Shown: positions 9,581 to 19,264 of the stretch, piece by piece
How the letters are laid out: every line of letters begins with the position of its first letter
Position numbering within the stretch: position 1 is the stretch's first letter
Origin: an uncultured Lacinutrix sp.
GTDB taxonomy: Bacteria; Bacteroidota; Bacteroidia; Flavobacteriales; Flavobacteriaceae
Assembly (NCBI GenBank): GCA_937129145.1
Contig: CAKZMU010000014.1
Span: 51,977 to 115,976, forward strand
Direction of reading: 5' to 3'
DNA: 64,000 nucleotides
Notes under the pieces: generated by a model
What the model saw: only the letters and a program-made list of their open reading frames with translations
What the model was told of the DNA's origin: nothing
Database searches by the model: none
Position numbers and translations under genes: made by a program

Positions 9581-10203
9581 AAAACAATAGTGTTAGAAAA
9601 TGAATTTTTAATACGATGATCATGTGTGATAATAATCAAATTCGCATTCGATTTTTTTGCCTGACTTTTCAATAAATCAATTACTAATTCACAGTTTTCA
9701 TCATCTAAACTTGACGTAGGTTCATCCGCAAGAATAATATCTGGTTTATGGATAACACCTAAAGCAATTCCTAAACGTTGCAATTGACCTGTGCTTAATG
9801 TATTAGGTTTTTGGTTTTTTACAGAAACTAAATCTAATTGCTCCAAAATGTTTTCAATCGCTTCTTTTTGATTAGAAATTCCACTAAAATACAATCGTGC
9901 TTGTAAGTTTTCGTAAACGGTCAATGAAGAAATCGCAATGGTATTCTGAAAAACAATACCTATATGCTTTCCTCTAAAAGTATCTAATTTTTTACTACCA
10001 ATACTAGTTATATTGGTGTCTTTGACGAAAATACTTCCATTATCCGGACTTAAAATTCCTGCCAATAAATGTAAAAGAGTGGTCTTACCAATACCTGATT
10101 TACCAAGAATTAATAATGACTGACTCTGGGATAACTTTATATCAGGAAAATTAAAAGAAGATTCTTTAGAATAGGAAAAAGTTACATCTACTGTTTTAAG
10201 CAT
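9577..10203 (-). CDS. ABC transporter ATP-binding protein (LolD/MacB-like)
   Basis: This 208-residue ATPase has Walker A GKSGIGKTT (about 33-41), Q-loop FQNT, signature LSTGQLQR, Walker B IILADEPT and switch His in ITHDH. It is the first gene of a three-gene minus-strand operon with an FtsX-type permease and a CxxC secreted protein. Such pairs act as mechanotransmitters or lipoprotein/efflux machines rather than importers. The signature lacks the usual SGGQ second Gly (STGQ), a mild variant. Confidence 0.9.
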   Translation of the reverse strand: MLKTVDVTFSYSKESSFNFPDIKLSQSQSLLILGKSGIGKTTLLHLLAGILSPDNGSIFVKDTNITSIGSKKLDTFRGKHIGIVFQNTIAISSLTVYENLQARLYFSGISNQKEAIENILEQLDLVSVKNQKPNTLSTGQLQRLGIALGVIHKPDIILADEPTSSLDDENCELVIDLLKSQAKKSNANLIIITHDHRIKNSFSNTIVL

Positions 10204-10345
10204 AAAAAACTATATAAGACTGTAAATATATTAAGTTTTGATATTTATATTATAACATAGTAGTCATTATTATTAGTAGCTCCAGTTGAGCTGATACAGA
10301 TTGTTATAAACATAATTAAAATCTTCTCAATTTGGAAAGGCTTTT

Positions 10346-12436
10346 TTATGAACCGTCTTTTAGTTTTAAAAGCACTTTTTTCGTTTTAGTATTTTCAGGA
10401 TTTAGCTCTATGGATTTTTCAAAAGCTTTAATTGCATCATGTTTTCTTTTTAATTTTATCAAACACATACCGTAATAATCAAATGTTCTATGTGTATAAT
10501 AGCCATGTGGGTAAAGTTCTAAATTGAGTTCAAAAAACTTCAGCGCGTCCTTATGATTTCCTTTTTCGGTCAATTCTAAACCATAGTCATTAATTAAACG
10601 TTCGGATATTGCATATTCTGAATCTTTATCATATTCTGCTTTAATAAACTCAATAACTTCATCCGTAGATTTATTTTCAGCTAGTCTTGAAATTGGTTTT
10701 TCATCAAGCATTAAGTTTCTTAAAATCCACCAATAACGCCATGAAGGAGTAGCACTACGCTCAGACATTCCAACATAGCCAAGTAAGTCAAGAGTCGTTT
10801 TATGTGCTATCACTACATTGCGTTTTGGAATTACAGTGATAAACTGACCACCATAACCACTTGCCGTATAAGCGCCTTCAAAATCTGGGTTGTCGTAAAA
10901 TCGTTCAAAAAGCCACCACATATAACCGTAAGATTCTTGTATAGGACTTGATTTATCTCTTCTAAATCTTTGAGAAACAGTGTCTTTAGGCGTGACAGTG
11001 GTCGTTATTTTTTGTATCCAATCTTTAGAAATAATTTGTTTATTTCTCCATTGGCCTTCTTGAAGCATGAGCTGGCCTATTTTTGCCATATCTCTTGTAG
11101 AAAGATGCATATGATATGCTGAGTAGCGTGATTTTTTTTCATTAACTTTTCGCTTCTGATTTTTAATATTCCAGTCTTCAAAGCCCAAGGGAATTGCTAG
11201 TTGCATTTCCAATTCTTCATAAATTGAATTGCCTGTTTTTTCTTCTAGAATATATCCAGCAACATTAAAATCCCAATTGTTATAAACAAAGTATTCGCCA
11301 GGTTTTACACTTCCTCTCTTTTTAATATTAGCTTCATCATAACCTCCATTTGATGGAGTGTGAAATACTCCAGACCGAGATGTTATAATGTTATTAATTG
11401 TAGCTTGTTTTTCTATAGTTAGTAAGCCATTTTTTTCATCGATACCTAAATCGCCAATAGTTTGATTTAGGTCTATAGTACCGTTTTCTACATATTTCCC
11501 ATAGAGTATGGATAAAACACTCTTTCTACATGAAGCGATATAACTTATTTCAGATACGTCACCATATTCAAATACAACCTTTCCATTCTCTAAAACTAAC
11601 ATACTTGTCGTTTTTGACTCTTCTTTAAGATAAGTGTTTGTTTCATCTAATTTTTCTTTTGTAAAACTAGAATTTGTTAGTGCACTATTTTTTTCAAAAG
11701 AAACACCTTGATAAGAAGTTTTTTTATAAAACCATGTTTGGGGACTTAAGCATGACATAACAAAACTCAGCATTATTAAGACTAAAGTTGATATAAAAAC
11801 TTTTTTAATTCTATAAGTTTTGTAGATAGATATAAGAGTTTCTCGCTTATTTAGTATGAGGTAAACTACAAATAAATTTGGAATCCAACTTAACCATGCC
11901 ACAATTTGATATGCAAATAGGAATTCACCAAAAATAAAAATTAATATTGGTAGCCATATACGTAAAGTAACTGCACCAAAAGTGCCAGCATAACTATACA
12001 TCATATATTTTTTATGTGATTCAATGCTGCCTTTTTTAATTGCAATAAACCCGAAGTAAGTTAAAATCACCCATAATAGTGCCCCTAAAGAAAACCCTAA
12101 TTTGGTTATAAATCCACCAGATGCAAAAAAAGCGATGTAGAAACCAGTTGGTCCGCTAATTAAAACAGAAAGGACATATATTTTACCAATAGTGCGATGT
12201 AACTTTGTGTGCTTTTTTCTTAATTTACTGCTAAACTGCAACCACCCAATCAAGAGTGTAACTCCACCTAAAGTAATATGTGAGTAGAAAAAAATATTAT
12301 ACAAATTGCTGTTTAGCAATTCAGCAGGTTTTGAAAGCAATAAAGCAACAGGCTCGTTGGCTAATAAGTATTTAAGTGGATAGAAACTAATGACAATGCA
12401 TAAACAGGCAAAAATTGCCCAAGCGATTTTTTTCAT
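10346..12436 (-). CDS. DUF2306 membrane domain - class C serine hydrolase - TPR fusion
   Basis: I start at the ATG at 12436 because it opens directly with a membrane helix (MKKIAWAIFACL); an in-frame ATG at 12478 would add 14 polar residues. The 696-residue protein has a seven-helix DUF2306-like domain (about 1-200; conserved LHRTIGKIYVLS and SHKKYMMYSYAG) and another helix at 213-229. A beta-lactamase-fold serine hydrolase follows (about 240-600; S302-C-R-K305 as SxxK, Y385-N-N387 as YxN). One to two TPR repeats lie at about 630-690 (DAIKAFEKSIELNPENT). The hydrolase should face the periplasm. The combination is unusual; the substrate is unknown. Confidence 0.85.
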   Translation of the reverse strand: MKKIAWAIFACLCIVISFYPLKYLLANEPVALLLSKPAELLNSNLYNIFFYSHITLGGVTLLIGWLQFSSKLRKKHTKLHRTIGKIYVLSVLISGPTGFYIAFFASGGFITKLGFSLGALLWVILTYFGFIAIKKGSIESHKKYMMYSYAGTFGAVTLRIWLPILIFIFGEFLFAYQIVAWLSWIPNLFVVYLILNKRETLISIYKTYRIKKVFISTLVLIMLSFVMSCLSPQTWFYKKTSYQGVSFEKNSALTNSSFTKEKLDETNTYLKEESKTTSMLVLENGKVVFEYGDVSEISYIASCRKSVLSILYGKYVENGTIDLNQTIGDLGIDEKNGLLTIEKQATINNIITSRSGVFHTPSNGGYDEANIKKRGSVKPGEYFVYNNWDFNVAGYILEEKTGNSIYEELEMQLAIPLGFEDWNIKNQKRKVNEKKSRYSAYHMHLSTRDMAKIGQLMLQEGQWRNKQIISKDWIQKITTTVTPKDTVSQRFRRDKSSPIQESYGYMWWLFERFYDNPDFEGAYTASGYGGQFITVIPKRNVVIAHKTTLDLLGYVGMSERSATPSWRYWWILRNLMLDEKPISRLAENKSTDEVIEFIKAEYDKDSEYAISERLINDYGLELTEKGNHKDALKFFELNLELYPHGYYTHRTFDYYGMCLIKLKRKHDAIKAFEKSIELNPENTKTKKVLLKLKDGS

Positions 12437-12581
12437 TTTAATTGATTTTATTGATTGATATGACCAAAATAAAACCAAAAAGACATTTTCATATATGATA
12501 GATTAAATAAGGTATAAAGCTTATTGTTTTGGGTTAGATTATATAAATCTGGTATAAAAGAAGCTGTTTTTGGTATAAAAA

Positions 12582-13322
12582 TTACAGTGACAAAAGCTGA
12601 TTTTTATAATTTTTTGAAACAGGAAGGTCTTTATTGGTTAAAGAAATTGTTGAAGGGTTTACCCATGATTTAAAGTGAGAAGGATTGATTAAATGTGAGC
12701 GGTGTATCTGAATTAAGAATTCAAAATCGGACAGAATTTTCTTCAATGTACTGCGTATTAATTTTGATTTAAATTTAGAATTATCGAGATAGAAAATTTC
12801 AACATAATTTTGGGAATTTGAAATACAAATTAAATCAGACGGCTTAATTTTTAAAATATCTAGCTTATTTTCCCCTTTAATAATTATAATATCATTTTTT
12901 GCTGGAATTAGTTTCTGAGCATAGAATCTAACAAAAAATATAAGAGGTGTAAAAATTAAGATAGTGTTAATTATAATTTCAGTTAAATATTTTTTAAAAT
13001 CATAAATTCCATTAATCAATAAACTTTTATAGAATAAATAGCTTGTTATTGTATAAAGTATGTAGAATATGATGTACACACTTATTTCAAGAAGTAAACT
13101 CCATTTATTTAGTTTTTCGTAGATATATTTCTGATATAAACTTATTAAAATATAAGAAGTAAACGCAATAATACTATACCCAACACTAACATAAATCCAT
13201 TTTTCTAAATCCATCGTGCCATGTTCGAAAGGCCTAATAAAAAAAGCAAATACAAAACACCAAAGACCTAATAAAGCTCCAATAATAGTGTGGTGTTTTA
13301 ATGAAGGGTTTAGTGTTTTCAT
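12582..13322 (-). CDS. Membrane-anchored LytTR-type transcriptional regulator
   Basis: This protein of 246 residues has four predicted helices in the first 135 residues, then a LytTR DNA-binding domain (about 145-245) with the typical ICISNSQNYVEIFYLD, a central LIRSTLKKI and RSHLINPSHF. LytTR proteins bind direct repeats upstream of target genes. Here the receiver domain is replaced by a membrane sensor. The next gene on the same strand, about 146 bp downstream, is the DUF2306-serine hydrolase fusion, a plausible target. Confidence 0.87.
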   Translation of the reverse strand: MKTLNPSLKHHTIIGALLGLWCFVFAFFIRPFEHGTMDLEKWIYVSVGYSIIAFTSYILISLYQKYIYEKLNKWSLLLEISVYIIFYILYTITSYLFYKSLLINGIYDFKKYLTEIIINTILIFTPLIFFVRFYAQKLIPAKNDIIIIKGENKLDILKIKPSDLICISNSQNYVEIFYLDNSKFKSKLIRSTLKKILSDFEFLIQIHRSHLINPSHFKSWVNPSTISLTNKDLPVSKNYKNQLLSL

Positions 13323-13392
13323 TTAAGGTATATATAATAGAGTGTTCTCCTATAACGAAGTTCGCCTTTTTTTCTCAAAACCACAACAACAA

Positions 13393-13424
13393 AAAACCTC
13401 ATAACAAAGCTATGAGGTTTTACA
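13393..13424. terminator. Intrinsic terminator downstream of metK
   Basis: The inverted repeat AAAACCTCATA / TATGAGGTTTT with a seven-base loop lies 20 bp past the metK stop. On the minus strand it is followed by TTTTTTG, so it fits metK termination. Confidence 0.85.
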
Positions 13425-13443
13425 TTTTTATATCAATTTTGGG

Positions 13444-14697
13444 TTATAACCCAAAAGCAGCTTTTACTTTACCTACATAATCCAATTTTTCCCAAGTAAA
13501 CAACTCGACATCTAAAGTTATAGATTCACCATTTGGTTGTTCAAAGGTCTTGGTTACGGTTTCATGTGGTCGTCCCATGTGCCCATAAGCAGCGGTTTCG
13601 CTATACATTGGGTTACGCAGTTTTAAGCGTTTTTCAATAGCAGCAGGTCGCATATCAAAAATCTTAGAGACTTTTTCGGCAATTTCGCCATCTGTCATAT
13701 TAAAAGCACAAGTGCCATACGTATCGACAAATATTCCCATAGGTTCTACAACACCAATGGCGTAACTTACTTGTACCAATACTTCGTCACAAACACCAGC
13801 TGCAACTAAGTTTTTAGCAATATGTCGTGTGGCATACGCAGCACTTCTATCTACCTTACTTGGGTCTTTTCCAGAAAATGCGCCACCACCATGAGCACCT
13901 TTACCTCCATACGTATCTACAATAATTTTTCTACCAGTTAACCCTGTATCACCATGAGGCCCTCCAATAACGAATTTACCAGTTGGATTAATATGATATT
14001 TAATATTATCAGTGAACAATGTTTGTATGTCACTTGGTAGTTTTGCAATAACCCTTGGTATTAAAATCTCAACAATGTCTTTTCTAATTTTAGCAAGCAT
14101 GGCATCATCAGTATCAAAATCGTCATGTTGTGTAGATACAACAATTGCATCAATACGTTGAGGTATATTATCATCACTATACTCAATAGTTACTTGACTT
14201 TTCGAGTCTGGACGTAAATACGTAATGTCTTTATTTTCGCGACGTAATTCAGCTAACTCCTTTAAAATAAGATGTGCTAAATCTAGAGCTAAAGGCATAT
14301 AATTTTCGGTTTCATTAGTAGCATATCCAAACATCATACCTTGGTCACCAGCACCTTGTTCTTCTTTGTTTTCTCTATCGACGCCTCTGTTAATGTCTTC
14401 AGATTGCTCATGAATTGCAGAAAACACTCCACAAGAATTCCCATCAAACATATAGTCGCTTTTGGTATAGCCAATCTTGTTTATGGTTTCCCTTGCAATT
14501 TTTTGAACATCTAAATACGTGTTAGATTTAACTTCACCAGCTAATACAACTTGTCCGGTGGTTACTAAAGTTTCGCATGCGACTTTCGAGTCTTTGTCGA
14601 ATGCCAAGAAATTATCAATTAGAGCATCACTAATTTGGTCTGCTACTTTATCTGGATGTCCTTCAGAAACACTTTCCGAAGTAAATAAATATGCCAT
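13444..14697 (-). CDS. metK: S-adenosylmethionine synthetase
   Basis: MetK makes SAM from methionine and ATP. The 417-residue sequence has all family signatures: [16 protein letters not shown] near the N-terminus, [13 protein letters not shown] for ATP/methionine binding, and the loop [20 protein letters not shown]. It is transcribed alone, away from the met operon, with its own SAM-II-like riboswitch in the leader, so SAM should feed back on its own synthesis. The start is fixed by the conserved N-terminus [15 protein letters not shown]. Confidence 0.98.
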   Translation of the reverse strand: MAYLFTSESVSEGHPDKVADQISDALIDNFLAFDKDSKVACETLVTTGQVVLAGEVKSNTYLDVQKIARETINKIGYTKSDYMFDGNSCGVFSAIHEQSEDINRGVDRENKEEQGAGDQGMMFGYATNETENYMPLALDLAHLILKELAELRRENKDITYLRPDSKSQVTIEYSDDNIPQRIDAIVVSTQHDDFDTDDAMLAKIRKDIVEILIPRVIAKLPSDIQTLFTDNIKYHINPTGKFVIGGPHGDTGLTGRKIIVDTYGGKGAHGGGAFSGKDPSKVDRSAAYATRHIAKNLVAAGVCDEVLVQVSYAIGVVEPMGIFVDTYGTCAFNMTDGEIAEKVSKIFDMRPAAIEKRLKLRNPMYSETAAYGHMGRPHETVTKTFEQPNGESITLDVELFTWEKLDYVGKVKAAFGL

Positions 14698-14718
14698 AAA
14701 TCACTATTTTTTATAAAA

Positions 14719-14737
14719 GAAGGAAAATTGTGATTGC
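14719..14737 (-). promoter_or_regulatory. Anti-aptamer segment: probable SAM-II expression platform
   Basis: The minus-strand segment GCAATCACAATTTTCCTTC, about 22 nt before the metK ATG, is nearly the reverse complement of the 5' half of the aptamer. It offers TGATTGC:GCAATCA (7 bp), then TTG:CAA and GGAAAA:TTTTCC with small bulges. The two folds exclude each other, so ligand binding should release this segment next to the start codon. Whether this turns metK on or off is not clear from the sequence. Confidence 0.55.
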
Positions 14738-14764
14738 TTGGTCGCTAGAGAAGTATCTTAACTA

Positions 14765-14815
14765 CTGCTTTAGCATTTTTTTATGAGGTTGCAATCAGAA
14801 CAAATTTTTCCTCGT
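14765..14815 (-). promoter_or_regulatory. SAM-II-like riboswitch upstream of metK
   Basis: On the minus strand the leader folds as the compact SAM-II H-type pseudoknot. P1 pairs GAGG (14813-14810) with CCTC (14788-14785) around the A/U-rich loop AAAAATTTGTT. P2 pairs CTG...GCA (within CTGATTGCAA) with TGC...CAG (within TGCTAAAGCAG, 14775-14765). The ATTGCA and TGCTAAAGC blocks are hallmarks of the SAM-II aptamer as I remember it. The position, about 68 nt before the metK start, fits well. The aptamer was identified by eye, not by a covariance model. Confidence 0.78.
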
Positions 14816-14986
14816 ATAATTCGAGAGCAAATGTAAATAATCTTGATAAACTAAAAAATCGTTTTAGCATAAATAGATACTAAACCGAAAAAAAATCTTT
14901 AAAAGAGTTTTTTGAAGCCTAAAAAGAGAATATATTTCTAAAAAAATTGGTTGTTAAATATATATTGCTAATCTTTGAATTAACAA

Positions 14987-15049
14987 ATGAAAAAACAAAT
15001 TTTAAATATCGTTTCTATTATTATCGTAGTGATTATTTCACAGCGTTAG
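14987..15049 (+). CDS. ilv operon leader peptide (branched-chain attenuator)
   Basis: This 20-codon frame reads MKKQILNIVSIIIVVIISQR and stops at TAG (15047-15049). Eleven of the 20 residues are Ile, Val or Leu, including the run IIIVVII. It lies 240 bp before ilvD and is followed by an intrinsic terminator at 15081-15110, the classical design of an ilv attenuator. A weak promoter, TTG (14947)-N20-AATCTTTG (14970-14977), would put the transcript start only a few bases before the ATG. Codons ATT, ATC, GTA, GTG, GTT and TTA are used, so shortage of any branched-chain amino acid could stall the ribosome. Confidence 0.82.
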   Translation: MKKQILNIVSIIIVVIISQR

Positions 15050-15110
15050 GAAAGGTATTGTAAATTTTTAATATAGATTGAAAGCCTTTCGGAAACGAAA
15101 GGCTTTTTTA
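15050..15110 (+). terminator. ilv attenuator: antiterminator and terminator hairpin
   Basis: The terminator is AAAGCCTTTCG-GAAA-CGAAAGGCTTT followed by a T run (15081-15110): 11 bp with a GNRA-type loop. GAAAGG at 15050-15055, just after the leader stop codon, can instead pair with CCTTTC (15085-15090), the left arm of the terminator. A ribosome finishing the leader would cover GAAAGG and let the terminator form. A ribosome stalled on the Ile/Val codons would leave it free to form the antiterminator. Confidence 0.8.
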
Positions 15111-15290
15111 TTGCATTATTTTAAGTATTTGAACATCATAAAATATGAATCATAAAATACTGATATTCAATATGATAAATAAAACTAAAGATGGATGACT
15201 TTATAATAAAAAAATTAAGAGTTAAACAACAAGAAAGTGAAACCTATAATTTCGATGTCTCTAAGCTTTGCTTAGTAAGACAAGCACAAA
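15111..15290 (+). other. Attenuator-to-ilvD interval, with a possible 38-codon frame
   Basis: This AT-rich stretch separates the attenuator from ilvD. It holds one short open frame (15191-15307, begins MDDFIIKKLRVKQQ) that overlaps the ilvD start by 17 bp in another frame. It could couple translation into ilvD, but nothing in its composition proves it is expressed. Confidence 0.3.
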
Positions 15291-16976
15291 ATGAAAGCAC
15301 TAAATAAACATAGTAGTAGATTAACACAGGATGAATCTCAACCCGCTTCACAAGCAATGTTATATGCTGTAGGTTTGACAGATGAAGACATGAACAAGGC
15401 TCAAGTAGGAATTGCTAGTACTGGTTATGATGGTAACCCATGTAACATGCATCTTAATGGTTTGGCTGGTGAAGTTAAAATTGAATGCAAAATAACGGGT
15501 TTAGTAGGTTTAGGATTTAATACTATTGGAGTTAGCGATGGTATATCTATGGGAACTTCTGGAATGAATTATTCCTTAGCTTCTAGAGATATTATTGCAG
15601 ATTCTATAGAAACGGTTATGAATGCACAAAGTTATGATGCACTTATTTCGGTAGTTGGTTGTGATAAAAATATGCCTGGAGCAGTAATTGCTATGCTAAG
15701 ATTAAATCGACCATCAATTATGATGTATGGTGGTACTATAGCATCTGGAAATTACAAAGGCAAAAAACTCAATATCGTTTCAGCTTTTGAAGCTTTAGGT
15801 CAAAAGGTTGCTGGTGAAATTGATGATAATGAGTATAAAGAAATTATAAAGAGAGCTATTCCTGGAGCTGGTGCATGTGGTGGAATGTATACTGCAAACA
15901 CAATGGCTTCAGCTATTGAGTGCATGGGCTTTTCATTGCCTTACAATTCATCAATTCCAGCTGAAAACCCTAATAAATTATCGGAAGCAGAAAGAACGGC
16001 AATTGCTATAAAAAATCTGCTAGAACAAGATTTAAAACCGTTAGATATTATTTCTAAAAAATCTATTGAAAATGCTATTGCACTCGTAAATGCCTTAGGA
16101 GGTTCTACAAATGCAGTATTACATTTCTTAGCTATTGCACATGCAGCAGACATAGATTTTACTTTAGAAGATTTTCAACGTGTTAGCGATAGAACACCAT
16201 TAATTGCCGATTTAAAGCCTTCAGGAAAATACTTGATGGAAGATGTTCATGGAGTTGGTGGCACTCCAGCTGTTATGAAATATTTATTAGATAATGAGTA
16301 TTTACATGGTGATTGCTTAACTGTTACTGGAAAAACCTTAGCAGAAAATTTAAAAGATGTTGAACCATTAAGGTTTGAAGACGAACAAGATGTGATTTTT
16401 CCAAAAGATAAAGCACTTAAAACTTCAGGGAATTTGCAGATTCTTTATGGAAATTTAGCATTAGAAGGTGCTGTTGCAAAAATATCTGGAAAAGAAGGGT
16501 TGTTGTTTGAAGGAAAAGCTGTTGTTTATGATGGCGAACAAGCTGCAAATACAGGAATTTCAAATGGTGAGGTTGAAAGAGGTGATGTAGTTGTAATACG
16601 TTATGTAGGACCAAAAGGAGGTCCAGGAATGCCAGAAATGTTAAAACCAACCTCTTTAATAATGGGAGCAGGTTTAGGAAAATCTGTTGCTTTAATTACA
16701 GATGGACGTTTTTCTGGAGGAACTCATGGATTTGTAGTTGGACATATTACACCAGAAGCACAATCTGGCGGAACAATTGGCTTACTTCAGACAGGAGATA
16801 AGATTAGAATTAGTGCTGAAGACAACTCAATTAATGTTTTGCTTTCTGATGAAGAATTAGAAGAAAGAAAATCACAATGGGTTGAGCCTGAACTTAAACA
16901 CAAAAAAGGAATTTTATATAAATATGCTAAAACAGTTGCGCCAGCCTCTAAGGGTTGTGTAACAGATGCATTCTAA
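15291..16976 (+). CDS. ilvD: Dihydroxy-acid dehydratase
   Basis: IlvD dehydrates 2,3-dihydroxy-isovalerate and 2,3-dihydroxy-3-methylvalerate, the step shared by valine, isoleucine and leucine synthesis. The 561-residue protein has the conserved iron-sulfur cysteines C51 (GNPCNM), C124 (VGCDKNMPG) and C196 ([12 protein letters not shown]), and the C-terminal [15 protein letters not shown]. It is the first gene of ilvD-B-N-C-A; ilvB starts 4 bp after its stop. Control is by the upstream leader peptide and terminator. Confidence 0.97.
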   Translation: MKALNKHSSRLTQDESQPASQAMLYAVGLTDEDMNKAQVGIASTGYDGNPCNMHLNGLAGEVKIECKITGLVGLGFNTIGVSDGISMGTSGMNYSLASRDIIADSIETVMNAQSYDALISVVGCDKNMPGAVIAMLRLNRPSIMMYGGTIASGNYKGKKLNIVSAFEALGQKVAGEIDDNEYKEIIKRAIPGAGACGGMYTANTMASAIECMGFSLPYNSSIPAENPNKLSEAERTAIAIKNLLEQDLKPLDIISKKSIENAIALVNALGGSTNAVLHFLAIAHAADIDFTLEDFQRVSDRTPLIADLKPSGKYLMEDVHGVGGTPAVMKYLLDNEYLHGDCLTVTGKTLAENLKDVEPLRFEDEQDVIFPKDKALKTSGNLQILYGNLALEGAVAKISGKEGLLFEGKAVVYDGEQAANTGISNGEVERGDVVVIRYVGPKGGPGMPEMLKPTSLIMGAGLGKSVALITDGRFSGGTHGFVVGHITPEAQSGGTIGLLQTGDKIRISAEDNSINVLLSDEELEERKSQWVEPELKHKKGILYKYAKTVAPASKGCVTDAF

Positions 16977-16979
16977 ATA

Positions 16980-18722
16980 ATGAATATGGAAGAAACATTA
17001 AGCGTAAAACAAAAGAAATACCTAGAGCAGCCTAAAGAACGTATTTCAGGTAGTGAGGCTATTGTAAGATGTTTATTAGGTGAAGGCGTTGATGTGCTTT
17101 ATGGATATCCAGGAGGAGCCATTATGCCAGTTTATGATGAACTTTATAAGTATCAAGATAAAATTCATCACGTATTAACAAGACATGAGCAAGGAGCAAC
17201 ACATTCAGCTCAAGGATATGCTAGAATCTCTGGAAAAGTTGGAGTAGCTATGGCTACTTCTGGACCTGGAGCTACCAATTTAATTACAGGTATCGCTGAT
17301 GCACAAATAGATTCTACGCCAATTGTATGTATAACAGGGCAAGTGCCTTCTCATTTATTGGGTAGTGATGCATTTCAGGAAACTGATATTGTTGGTATTT
17401 CAACACCTGTTACAAAATGGAATCATCAAATAACCAAAGCATCTGAAATACCTGAAGTTATTGCTAAGGCATTTTACATTGCAAAAAGTGGACGACCAGG
17501 ACCAGTTTTAATTGATATTACTAAGGATGCTCAGTTTGAAGAATTTGATTTTCAGTACAAAAAATGCGAAGGCATCAGAAGTTATAATCCTGTACCAACT
17601 GTTGAAGATTCTAAATTAAAAGAAGCTGCTGAACTAATTAATAGTGCCAAAAAACCAATGATTGTTTGGGGACAAGGTGTGATTTTAGGGAAAGCAGAAG
17701 AAGAATTAAAAGCTGTGATTGAAAAAGCCGGAATCCCTTCAGCATGGACTATTATGGGAGCTTCTGCAATTTCAACCTCACATCCTTTAAATATTGGTAT
17801 GGTTGGTATGCATGGTAATTATGCACCAAATGTACTAACCAATGAATGCGATGTGTTGATTGCTATTGGCATGCGATTCGATGATAGAGTGACTGGTAAG
17901 TTAGATGAATATGCGAAACAAGCTAAAGTCATTCATTTTGAAATAGACCCAGCAGAAATAGATAAGAATGTAAAAACAGATGTAGCAGTTTTAGGTGATT
18001 CTAAAGAAAGTCTAACAAAATTATTACCGCTTTTAAATGCGAATTCTCATTCTGAATGGCTGCAAAAATTTAAAAATTTATATGCCATTGAATTTGATAA
18101 AGTTATCAAAAACGACTTACATCCTACCAAAGAAGGATTAACCATGGGAGAAGTATTGAATGAAATCAATACCCAAAGTAAAGGAGAGGCTGCAATAGTT
18201 TCTGATGTTGGTCAACATCAAATGATTGCCTGTCGTTATGCTGAGTTTAATACGAGCAAAAGCAATATTACTTCTGGTGGTTTAGGAACCATGGGATTTG
18301 CATTGCCAGCTGCAATTGGTGCGAAAATGGCAGCTCCTGACAGAGAGGTGGTTGCAATTATTGGTGATGGAGGTTACCAAATGACTATTCAGGAATTAGG
18401 AACTATTTTTCAAACTAAAGTACCAGTAAAAATAGTGGTCTTGAATAATGATTTCTTAGGAATGGTGCGTCAATGGCAGCAGTTATTTTTTGATAAACGC
18501 TATGCCTCAACAGAATTGGTAAATCCAGATTTTGTGGCTATTGCAAAAGGTTATTATGTTAATGCAAAACGTGTAACTAAACGTGAAGAATTAGCATCAG
18601 CTGTGGAAGAAATGATGAAAAGTAAGGATGCGTATTTCTTAGAAGTATGTGTAGAAAAAGAAGATAATGTATTCCCAATGGTTCCTTCAGGAGCTTCGGT
18701 TTCAGATATAAGATTAGAGTAA
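16980..18722 (+). CDS. ilvB: Acetolactate synthase large subunit
   Basis: This thiamine-diphosphate enzyme condenses pyruvate with pyruvate or 2-oxobutyrate. The 580 residues show the N-terminal ThDP domain with YGYPGGAIMPVYDEL and catalytic Glu in LTRHEQGATHSAQGYAR, a central FAD-type domain, and the C-terminal ThDP motif GDGGYQMTIQELGT...LNNDFLGM. Its stop is 2 bp before the start of the small subunit gene. Confidence 0.97.
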   Translation: MNMEETLSVKQKKYLEQPKERISGSEAIVRCLLGEGVDVLYGYPGGAIMPVYDELYKYQDKIHHVLTRHEQGATHSAQGYARISGKVGVAMATSGPGATNLITGIADAQIDSTPIVCITGQVPSHLLGSDAFQETDIVGISTPVTKWNHQITKASEIPEVIAKAFYIAKSGRPGPVLIDITKDAQFEEFDFQYKKCEGIRSYNPVPTVEDSKLKEAAELINSAKKPMIVWGQGVILGKAEEELKAVIEKAGIPSAWTIMGASAISTSHPLNIGMVGMHGNYAPNVLTNECDVLIAIGMRFDDRVTGKLDEYAKQAKVIHFEIDPAEIDKNVKTDVAVLGDSKESLTKLLPLLNANSHSEWLQKFKNLYAIEFDKVIKNDLHPTKEGLTMGEVLNEINTQSKGEAAIVSDVGQHQMIACRYAEFNTSKSNITSGGLGTMGFALPAAIGAKMAAPDREVVAIIGDGGYQMTIQELGTIFQTKVPVKIVVLNNDFLGMVRQWQQLFFDKRYASTELVNPDFVAIAKGYYVNAKRVTKREELASAVEEMMKSKDAYFLEVCVEKEDNVFPMVPSGASVSDIRLE

Positions 18723-18724
18723 TT

Positions 18725-19252
18725 ATGGAAGAAAAAGAATTATTTACAGTATCAATTTATACTGAAAACAATATTGGATTGTTGAATCGGATTTCAGCAA
18801 TCTTTCAACGTAGACATATTAATATTGAAAGTTTGAATACATCTGCATCTGAAATTGAAGGTGTGTCACGTTTCACGATATTGGTAAACATGACTGAAAA
18901 TCAAGTTAAAAAGATAATTGGACAAATTGAAAAACAAGTTGAGGTCATTAAGGCGTATTATCACACTGATGAAGATACCATATATCAAGAATCATGTTTG
19001 TTTAAGGTTAAGTCAGATTTATTATTTGAAGAGCGTCAAATTCAGAATATAATTAAAGATAGTAACGCTCGAATAGTTACTGTGAACAAGGAGTTTTTTG
19101 TAATAGAAAAATCAGGTCGCAGAAACGAAATTGAATTATTACATAGAGAATTAAGTGTCTTTGGGATTATGCAATTTGTTCGCTCAGGACGTATTGCAGT
19201 TACTAAAGATGAAATGAAAATAACAGAAATGCTAGCCGCATTCAATAATTAA
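18725..19252 (+). CDS. ilvN: Acetolactate synthase small (regulatory) subunit
   Basis: This 175-residue protein has an N-terminal ACT domain (FTVSIYTENNIGLLNRISAIFQRRHINIESL, about 8-80) that binds valine in the family, followed by the ALS small-subunit C-terminal domain. It sits directly behind ilvB and gives end-product inhibition of the holoenzyme. Confidence 0.95.
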   Translation: MEEKELFTVSIYTENNIGLLNRISAIFQRRHINIESLNTSASEIEGVSRFTILVNMTENQVKKIIGQIEKQVEVIKAYYHTDEDTIYQESCLFKVKSDLLFEERQIQNIIKDSNARIVTVNKEFFVIEKSGRRNEIELLHRELSVFGIMQFVRSGRIAVTKDEMKITEMLAAFNN

Positions 19253-19264
19253 TAAAAAACTAAA

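Noticed and set aside
15191..15307. 38-codon frame overlapping the start of ilvD as a firm gene
   Set aside because: There is no family match, no clear start signal and only a chance-sized length; kept as a note only.
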